DNA of 64,000 nt from Ianthella basta (taxonomy: Eukaryota; Porifera; Demospongiae; Verongiida; Ianthellidae): NCBI GenBank assembly GCA_964019415.1, contig OZ025882.1, positions 4,691,427-4,755,426 of the forward strand, given 5' to 3'. The notes beneath the pieces were generated by a model. The model saw only the letters and a program-made list of their open reading frames with translations, searched no databases and was not told the origin of the DNA. Below, piece after piece: positions 56,671 to 64,000 of the stretch. Position numbers and translations under genes: made by a program. Positions within the stretch are counted from its first letter, which is position 1; every line of letters begins with the position of its first letter.

Positions 56671-57905
56671 TTTGTAGATTCCTGAATGTTTTGCGTATTT
56701 TATGGAGTAGTTTAGATCATATCATGGGCAAACTAACAAGCAAGCTGGATTAAAGATTGTGAGATGGTAGGCTGTATGACACTAGTTATAAGCTAACTCA
56801 GGAGCCTCACTAACGAGGAAGTGGTATAGTTAGCAAATAATGTTATGTGAAATATGTCAGCAGAATCTCACTAGACATGCATAAAGCAAGTAAAGCTAAG
56901 ATCAGCAGATAGCATTGTGTCTATGGTGTTATGTAATAATGCCTAAACAAAGCACTATGGCATTAATTCACTGCGCTGATGAATGTAGGTATAAGTCTCT
57001 GATCAAACCTTATGGTCCCTATCAAGCACAGTGAAACTAGAGGCATTTCATAGTACCAACAAAGAGACTTGTGATCTAGTGTGTGAATTTAAGGACAATT
57101 ACAACAGCCCCTGGCCTTTCACAATAATGAACAGATGGCCCAGGTTACTAACTTACTGGTCGAATCCAGACTGTAGTGATGTACTCCAAGCATCGCATTG
57201 ATCTGAAGGAAACTACCATTGGGACATGGAAAGCAAGGTACAAAGAGAAGTACAAAAGAGGAAGTTGAAAGAACTGTTTTTGTCAATTAGAGCACTGATA
57301 GCTCTTATGCAACACTCATGATCAGTTGTACATGTAGTTGTAATTGAAGCCTTGACCTGCATCCATAGCAAAACACCTATAGTCACTTGTTCCCTGTGTA
57401 TGAGAACCTAAAATTCACAATATCAAAACACAAACATGAAATATTGGCAGCTAATTGCAATATTAATACTGCAAAATGCCTGTTCTGAGCAAAATTACAA
57501 AATATTCTTCCACAGCATGTTTTCACTATCAGTAACAGCACCATGCGGTGACCTCATGTGACCCCTTGCATACACATCGCTGCAAGAATGAAATTTGCAT
57601 CTAAATTCAGCATGTGTTGAGAATTTGTGTGAGAGATACGTAGCAGGAGATAGTTTTTCTGTGATACCTCTAACACAAAGATGGATTCCCAGACCAAGAG
57701 GTTCTCTAGCATCCACTCTACCACTACAAGTTATCAAGCTATAGAAGGTGTCAACTGCTTACAAAAAGAAGCAGAAATGTGGGATTATAAGCAGTACAGT
57801 CCTATGATACACTCAAATAAGCTGGTGGTGTGATGTGAGTGTTGTGAATATTAATTCAGCTTGAACTTCTCTTTGTCTGCACTGAATGCCAGTATATATT
57901 ACATA
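56671..57905. other. Intergenic DNA
   Basis: No recognised feature between the TIR element and family B copy 2. Confidence 0.4.
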
Positions 57906-58731
57906 CTATATACCCCGTTGCCATGGCAACCGCGCGAAAATATATCGCGTAAACAAGCCAGCCGGGATATAACAGGATCTAAGAAGCATATATATGCACA
58001 GGGGCGCTTAAATCCTGTTATATCCCAGCCCAAATATGGAAGGTGTGAAAGATAACAAAGAATTGTATTGATAACAACGAAGGTGTCAAATCACACCAAA
58101 GCACAAATGCAGCAACTTGCAGTCAGCTTCAACTTTGCGTGGCTTTGGAAGAGTCGGCAAAGCATTGAAAAGGAGAATACCTCCCTCCATCACGCTGCAA
58201 CCAATGCACGCAAGCCAGCAACGTAAAGCGCTCCGTAGCCGTCCTGGATAAACCATGTACGCGACCCGCACAGTGCACAAATGAGAAACACCAAGCTCGT
58301 GCGCCAATTCGTACGCAAGGGCACTCAAACTCACTGCAGCAGTGGGAACGCACTGTTTCAAGGGGAACAGAAAGTCGAGCAACGAGCGCAAAGAACCCTC
58401 GAAGCCGACGAAGGCCGAGAACGTCGCAGAGGCCTCAATCACTTCACTGGCCCCTTAAAGTATTGCTCCAATGGCTTAACTTCAGGCAAAAACTTCACAG
58501 CACTTGTGAATTCAACAAAACTTGGCAGCCGCTCTTCAGATCTGCCGCCCTGGTAGAAGCCCGCCCTTCGAATAAGAGCCTAGACGCGCTAGGCGGGGTA
58601 TATATCACTTATACCACGGCGCTTCGGTGTATATGGATTTTAGACGCACTCGCCCTCGGGCGCTTCGCGCCCTCGGGCATCGTGCGCCTAAAATCCATAT
58701 ACACCTCAGCGCCGTGGTATAACTAATACAT
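57906..58731. mobile_element. Palindrome-ended element family B copy 2 (uninterrupted)
   Basis: About 826 bp from TATACCCCGTTGCCATGGCAACC to GGTATAACTAATACATA, homologous to 48451-50048 minus the family A insertion. The right end is a ~114-base palindrome (58609-58722): TTATACCACGGCGCTTCGG mirrored across CGGGCGCTTCGCGCCC. This copy shows the empty site CGCTTAAATCCTGTTATATCC. Confidence 0.85.
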
Positions 58732-59107
58732 ACATGCATGCAAGAAGGCATAGACTTTTCAAGCAAATTAACAAACAGAACTTTCAAGTTCATGATGTCT
58801 TGACATCACAATGTTCATTAACCGAATGACTGACGAAGACCCTTCAGTCATTCAGTTGCTGAAGACCCTAAGGCCAAAACATCTTGAGCTTGAACGTTCA
58901 GTTGCATAATTGGCATGAAAAGTCTTGCCTTTATCCATGCCACAACAATGAGCCTCTACAGTATCACAGATGCAAGAGTTTGAGTCAAGGCATGTGTTGA
59001 CTTGAAGCATCAGGTATAAAGAGCACATCATCCTGTCATGAGTGCTGCTATTGTTATACCCTTGCAGTGCCTGTATCATCCTCCAGCAGAAGAGAAGGAG
59101 TGCAAAA

Positions 59108-59138
<31 letters not shown>

Positions 59139-59282
59139 TAGAACACAATCCCCGAAACACAAGGGGTCGTTCATACATACAAATGAAAATTGAGCTTTTA
59201 GTATAATTATATTATCATAGGTTAGACACTATAGCGTATTCTAAAGATTACTAATACTGGAATGTCTACATCATAGCATCCA

Positions 59283-60545
59283 TCAGTAAGCATTGCTCCA
59301 TCGCTTCCTTGGCCTTCCTCTGGGTCTTTTCCCTGGTACAACTCCACTCATTACCATCTCTGATACAGATTCAACTTGTTCTTCTACCTGTTTCTTCCAG
59401 ACTTCTCTCCTTCTGCGTATCTGCTCCACAATTTCTTCATGCCCTAACTGTGTACTAATGTCGTCATTTCTCACGTGATCAATTCTCTTCACTCCTGCTA
59501 TCTTCCTTAGCACTCTCATCTCAGCTGCTTGAACTCTTTGTTTCTCCTTCTCTTTTAACACCCAAGATTCTGCACCATACGTCAAAGTTGGCTCTATCAT
59601 TGCCTTGTATACCAGCATCTTTGCACTTCTACTCAATTCTCTGCTCTCAAAAACTTGGCTTCTGACTGCCCCCACTGCACTTAAAGCTGCACCAATTCTC
59701 TTCTCCAACTCACATTCCATTCTCCCATCCTCACTCAGAATCACTCCCAGATATGTTTGCTTCCGTACATTCTCCAGTTTCCGGCCATCTACCTCCACAC
59801 TACAATCCACCTGCTTCCTACTAAAAACCATTGTTGTTGTCTTTTCTGTGTTCATTGCCAATCTATGCCGCTTCACCGCTTCACTGAACTCCTTAACATT
59901 GTGTTGCAGATCTTCTTCTGTCTCAGCAAGGAGGACTGTATCATCTGCAAACATTAGGAGTTGCATTGTACACTTGTCCAGTCTGACTCCTCCCTTAAAC
60001 TGAGTCCTTGCTTCTCTGGCCACCATGTCCAAGAAGACATTAAATAGCCATGGAGATAGGGGACATCCTTGCCTCACTCCCTGCCGCACCTCAAAACACT
60101 CCGTTAGTTCATCTTCCACTCTCACCCTGGCCTTGCTGTTTTCGTACAGGGCTTTCACAGCTCTCAAAAGTCTGCCTGACACTCCATATGTAGCTAAAGT
60201 CCTCCACATATCTTCTCTCCAGACTTTGTCATAAGCCTTTTCCAGGTCAATAAATGCAGCATACATTTTACCATCCTTCTCAATAGTCTTCTCTGCCAAT
60301 TGTCTCATAACAAAGATCTGGTCTCTACACCCTCTTCCCACTCTAAAACCTGCTTGCTCTTCCATCACCTTACCTTCTGTCACCTGGCGTATTCTGGCAT
60401 CCAGAATCTTCGCAAAGATTTTGCCTGGGATACTGAGCAGACTGATCCCTCTATAGTTCTTGCACAACTTCTTGCTTCCTTTCTTATGTATTGCAACTAG
60501 CACTGCCTTCTGCCAGTCCTCAGGAGCTTTCCCTTTTTCCCACAC
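59283..60545 (-). CDS. RTE LINE: reverse transcriptase part
   Basis: 420-codon frame continuing the endonuclease frame after the frameshift near 60540. RT blocks: VLVAIHKKGSK, NYRGISLLSIPGKIFA, EEQAGFRVGRGC, AAFIDLEKAYDKV, VRQGCPLSPWLF, active site MFADDTVLLAE, and TYLGVIL. The C-terminus has ILTYGAESW-like (TLTYGAESWVL) and PRGRPRKRW blocks before the stop. All catalytic aspartates are intact. With one indel repaired by comparison to relatives the two frames would be one ORF of about 940 codons, so this is a recent insertion. Confidence 0.88.
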   Translation of the reverse strand: MWEKGKAPEDWQKAVLVAIHKKGSKKLCKNYRGISLLSIPGKIFAKILDARIRQVTEGKVMEEQAGFRVGRGCRDQIFVMRQLAEKTIEKDGKMYAAFIDLEKAYDKVWREDMWRTLATYGVSGRLLRAVKALYENSKARVRVEDELTECFEVRQGVRQGCPLSPWLFNVFLDMVAREARTQFKGGVRLDKCTMQLLMFADDTVLLAETEEDLQHNVKEFSEAVKRHRLAMNTEKTTTMVFSRKQVDCSVEVDGRKLENVRKQTYLGVILSEDGRMECELEKRIGAALSAVGAVRSQVFESRELSRSAKMLVYKAMIEPTLTYGAESWVLKEKEKQRVQAAEMRVLRKIAGVKRIDHVRNDDISTQLGHEEIVEQIRRRREVWKKQVEEQVESVSEMVMSGVVPGKRPRGRPRKRWSNAY

Positions 60546-62103
60546 TATATATATTGAAGTGCAACCAGCTCACTACTGTGTCTCCTCCGGCCTTCAACAT
60601 TTCTCCCTGTATACCACACAGTCCAGCAGCTTTGCCCCTCTTCAGTCTTGCTATAGCTCTCCTAATCTCCTCTTCTGTAATCTCCTCCGATAGTCCTTCC
60701 TCAATCTCCCTTTCTTCCAGCACCATATCTACCTCTCCCCTATCACCTTCTAACAACTCACTAAAATGCTCCATCCACCTCTTCTTCACCTCAACAGTGT
60801 CAGTCAGCCACTTGCCATCCTTTCCCTCAATTCCGGCTTTCAGTCTACTTGTACTCTCCTTTTCTTTCACTTTCTTCCAAAAAGCCCTGCGATTTTCGAG
60901 AAAGTTCTTTTGCAGCTGCTTTCTACATCTTACCCAATCTGCTTCCTTCGCCTCCCTTACCACACGTTTTGCCTCCTTCTTCGCCACCTTATAATCTTCC
61001 CAAGCTCTGTCCAACCTTTCTCCTAAAGCCTTCTTGTACATGTCTTTCTTCTTTTGTACTGCCTGTTTCACCTCCTTACTCCACCAGCTACTTGCCTTTT
61101 TGATTCTTTTCTTACTTCTACCCACTACCTTTTCTGTTGCTTCTGTGATTGAGTCTCTGAACTCCTGCCACACCCTCTCCACACCATCTCCACCCACACA
61201 TTTCCTCTGTCTAAATCTACTACTAAGCTCAACCTGGAATCTCCTCCTTGTGGCGCTGTCTGCTAACTTGTTCACCCTCAGCTTCTCCCTAGTCAAACCT
61301 GTCTCCTTCCTCGGTTTCTTTGGTTTCAGGCACACCTTCATTAGTACTAGGTAATGGTCACTGTCTAAGTCTGCTCCTCTTATCACTTTGACATCTGCTA
61401 CTCCGGGCCTCAGGGCTTTCTTCACTATGAAATAGTCAATGATGGATCTGAGCCCCCTTCCTTTATTTTCCCAGGTGTACTTGTGGATGTCCTTATGCTG
61501 GTAGGTGGTGTTCAGGACCACCAGTTCGTTCATAGCACACAAACCTAGCAGCCTCTGACGATTTCTGTTCTTTACCTCCTCCCCATGCTTTCCAATTACT
61601 CCATTCCACGTTGTTGCATCTCTTCCCACCCGAGCATTGAAATCACCCATCACAACCAGCTGGTCACTCTTTGGGACACTGGCTAGCAGCTCCTCCAGGC
61701 TGTCATAAAAAGAGGTCTTCAGCTCTTCTGCACTATCTTCCGTAGGGGCGTATACCTGCACCACTGTTAACCACCCATTTTCCAACCTTAACCTCACCTT
61801 CATCAACCTCTCGTTCACGCACCTCCATTCCTTCACACCTACGCTCAACTTCTCTGAAATCAGCACCACAACACCGCCTTTCACCCTTCCTTCTTTAACG
61901 CCTGAATACACCACCTCTACACCGTCTACTTCCGTCTCACCGCATCCTCTCAAGTGAGCTTCGCTGACTCCCAAGATGTCTAAGCGATACTTCTTCATTT
62001 CACGCACTGCTTCTTCTTCTTTACATCGAATACTGCGTACATTCCATATGCCTATCCTAAGATACTTACTCTTCGCACCGTCCTGCTCTAATGTGGCCAT
62101 CAC
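60520..62103 (-). CDS. RTE LINE: apurinic-type endonuclease and start of RT
   Basis: 527-codon frame. The N-terminal half is an EEP-type endonuclease: WNVRSI, the metal-binding SEAHL, VYAPTED, GDFNARVG and the C-terminal SDHYLV. The second half is a linker rich in basic residues (ARRRWQ-type helices, WKKVKEKES) and the first RT block (EITEEEIRRAIARLKRGKAAG). The frame ends after GDTVVSWL in a TATATA stretch where a small indel shifts it out of the RT frame at about 60540. The start ATG at 62103 opens MMATLEQDG. It nicks the target DNA for target-primed reverse transcription. Confidence 0.88.
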   Translation of the reverse strand: MMATLEQDGAKSKYLRIGIWNVRSIRCKEEEAVREMKKYRLDILGVSEAHLRGCGETEVDGVEVVYSGVKEGRVKGGVVVLISEKLSVGVKEWRCVNERLMKVRLRLENGWLTVVQVYAPTEDSAEELKTSFYDSLEELLASVPKSDQLVVMGDFNARVGRDATTWNGVIGKHGEEVKNRNRQRLLGLCAMNELVVLNTTYQHKDIHKYTWENKGRGLRSIIDYFIVKKALRPGVADVKVIRGADLDSDHYLVLMKVCLKPKKPRKETGLTREKLRVNKLADSATRRRFQVELSSRFRQRKCVGGDGVERVWQEFRDSITEATEKVVGRSKKRIKKASSWWSKEVKQAVQKKKDMYKKALGERLDRAWEDYKVAKKEAKRVVREAKEADWVRCRKQLQKNFLENRRAFWKKVKEKESTSRLKAGIEGKDGKWLTDTVEVKKRWMEHFSELLEGDRGEVDMVLEEREIEEGLSEEITEEEIRRAIARLKRGKAAGLCGIQGEMLKAGGDTVVSWLHFNIYSVGKRESS

Positions 62104-62172
62104 AATCGGTAAGTTGCCAGAAATCTTGGCAGGAATCTCAACGCGACGCGATCACAGCCGCCATTTTGTTGT

Positions 62173-63599
62173 TTAATTGTCTCCTATTGCAAAATGTTCA
62201 AGTTGCAAATTTAAGGGAGAATTTAGAAGTCTTTACACATTGGTAGAGACATTTGAGCTAGGCCACAGTCAGACGTATTGCTTACAGCTTGATGACAAAA
62301 AGTGAATTCTTGAAGCTCTAAAATTGGCAGCACTTTCTAGCATAGAACGTGGAGAGAGGTGCCTATTCCTTCATGTCCAACACACGATAATGCTGAAAAT
62401 GTTTGGCAGCTTTTCTGTCTCTGCACATCCACACCAACTGAGTGGACATATCATCACTTGAACAGATGGTGGCTGCTTCAGAAAACACAAAAGCCACTAA
62501 AATCTTAGCTAAATACAAAAATCCCTTCAGATGGTTATCTCAAGAGCAGTTGCACACCTGGTGGATGCGGCCACTAATGGCACCTGTCTTCAACCTAATG
62601 CCAATAGCTGCATCCTTTAATTTGTATTCAAAGGTGAAAAAGAAGGCATGCTGGTGCAGGAGGTCCTTGCTTGTAAGGAGTTATTCCATGATTGGTTCGG
62701 AGTAAAGCCAGAGAACACTGATTCTTTCTAGGCAACAGTCTTGTGGTTATGTTTGTGGTTATGGTTGTGGTTAATATGGCTAATATCCTGTGACACAGGC
62801 TTGAGGGTCATGGACTAATGCATAACAACTCTATAGTCAAGGCTGTCCTGCAGATGATGGAAGTACTTGCTTTTTGCTTATGGTACCCATGCAGGAAAGT
62901 TGCTGTCTGTGGAAACTAATGTAAGTGGGCTAGTCTGGCTAGCGCTAGTCTGGCTGTGAAACGTTGGGCCTAGCTGTCACTCTCATGTTGGGTATCTGAT
63001 GTTGGCACAAATACATGTGCATGTGAGTGCATGCATCTACTTGTGTGTCCATGCAAAATCTATTAGCATACTTTTGCATGGTCTTACAAGCAGAATCAAT
63101 GTATCCTTTGAATAAGTTATTCTCTTAATAATTATTGAGCACTTTCAATGCTTTATGCAGTATATGTGCCATAAGGTGGAGAGGTTAACGTTTCTAGCAA
63201 CAACATTAATGTTTGAATTATGTCTGTGCATGCATGAAGCCACATTGACCTGATCAATCCTGCATGAAGATGGCTGAATACAATACTCAATTTGAAGATA
63301 GAAGATGCCAAGTAGTTTCAGTCATCACTTACAGAAGAAATGGAGCCTTCATCAAGATAGCCATCAATGAATTCACTGATTAAGGCAGCTGATAATTGCT
63401 ACGGAATCGTTTGTAAACTGTGAAATTATGGCTAGTGTGAACAATTAAAGACTAACACTCATACATGCATTACAATAATCATTCATGCATTCAATCAATT
63501 ACAGCACCTTTCTCCTATGCAGGAGGTTGCCTTTATATACCTAATGTATGTAGAATTATGTGTTTCAGAATATTATACAGCTGTTGTCTATCACCTCTA
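62173..63599. other. Right-hand non-coding stretch
   Basis: A coding-like patch at about 62280-62710 (plus strand, several frames, e.g. MLKMFGSFSVSAHPHQLSGH) is broken by stops and matches no family I can name. Otherwise nothing recognised. Confidence 0.35.
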
Positions 63600-64000
63600 T
63601 GGAGTCTACATAACTACACATACTGAGTCTCTAAAACCAGTCATTCCACTTTTTCCTTTATCTCCCTCTCAGTCTTTCCCTTTAACCTCTTCAGTGTACA
63701 CCTTGACCCTAGTTTTGTGTCTTCCATCTGTTCCAGCTTCTCCTTCCACACTCTTTGCATAAGCCTCACTTAGTCCATTATCTCCTATTGCTTTAGTGTG
63801 TCACTGAAATAATATTCCTTATTATATCAAGCCGTATCACCTCTTTCACTGTCCTCTAGCATGCCATTTCCTTTGTTCATGGTCTACTGTCATGTTTCTT
63901 TATCGCTGTCTGTGTGTCATAGCCATACAACATGGTGGGTAGCACCATTGCATTGTATACTCTCTTCTACTAACACCTCATCCTTCAGCCTGACACTTGC
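63600..64000 (-). pseudogene. LINE reverse-transcriptase C-terminal remnant at right edge
   Basis: On the minus strand from the right edge, VYNAMVLPTMLYGYDT at about 63960-63910 matches the ...VLPTLLYGAET... block of RTE-type LINEs, followed by heavily broken sequence. The rest lies beyond the window. Confidence 0.55.

Larger units (their letters stand above)
59108..62172 (-). mobile_element. Near-complete RTE-type LINE
   Basis: Minus-strand element of about 3.05 kb. The 5' end is near 62172 (after CAAAATGGCGG). The endonuclease and RT frames cover most of it. The 3' end is a (ATG)n tract, read as (ATC)n at 59110-59139 on the plus strand; short tandem 3' tails are characteristic of RTE elements. 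Right next to the RNF213-like 3' flank, but not within that gene. Confidence 0.85.

Noticed and set aside
62280-62710. Plus-strand coding-like patch
   Set aside because: Stops and frame changes break it and I cannot name a family; too weak to call.
1-64000. CRISPR arrays, operons or bacterial genes
   Set aside because: The gene structure is spliced throughout; no spaced direct repeats of CRISPR type or compact prokaryotic genes are visible.
1-64000. tRNA, rRNA or other structured RNA genes
   Set aside because: I noticed no tRNA A/B box plus cloverleaf and no rRNA-like segment; a covariance-model search would be needed to exclude small RNAs.

Overview
This is animal nuclear DNA: genes with many GT-AG introns, a large multidomain ubiquitin-ligase gene, and heavy transposon load. 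A sponge (probably a demosponge) is my best guess. It rests on the mobile-element repertoire (SWIM/YqaJ plus THAP-transposase elements, a Cys-rich reverse-transcriptase family otherwise familiar from cnidarians and sponges, and many short palindrome-ended elements). That is inference, not proof.

The backbone of the window is one plus-strand gene, an RNF213 (mysterin)-like giant AAA+ ATPase / E3 ubiquitin ligase. I could thread 52 exons from 3588 to the stop at 53981, with splice phases matching at every junction, giving about 2,859 codons without an internal stop. They correspond to roughly the C-terminal 55% of vertebrate RNF213; the N-terminal half must lie upstream of base 1. Both ATP-binding AAA modules keep complete Walker motifs, and the RZ zinc finger is intact. 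The RING finger that should lie between exons 29 and 30 is absent, although the flanking exons still join in frame.

Nearly every intron above 1 kb is explained by mobile DNA. In order: a TIR MITE (3.9-4.3 kb); a CR1/Jockey-like LINE fragment (11.0-12.3 kb); a hairpin element, then a LINE fragment carrying a nested MITE (18.2 and 20.0-21.3 kb); a second copy of the first MITE family (22.8-23.7 kb); an ISL2EU-like DNA transposon with convergent YqaJ and THAP/DDE genes (26.8-30.6 kb); a decayed pogo/Tigger transposase, a third copy of the MITE family and a 196-bp hairpin (36.2-38.6 kb); a Cys-rich reverse-transcriptase element interrupted by a LINE (43.5-47.5 kb); and palindrome-ended elements nested inside each other (48.4-50.0 kb and 53.0-53.7 kb).

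Downstream of the gene (after a polyadenylation signal at 54042) lie an 824-bp TIR transposon with a 5-bp target duplication (55.8-56.7 kb), another palindrome-ended element (57.9-58.7 kb), an almost intact RTE-type LINE (59.1-62.2 kb, minus strand) and a LINE remnant running off the right edge. The left 3.5 kb holds a decayed reverse transcriptase on the plus strand and no recognisable host exon.
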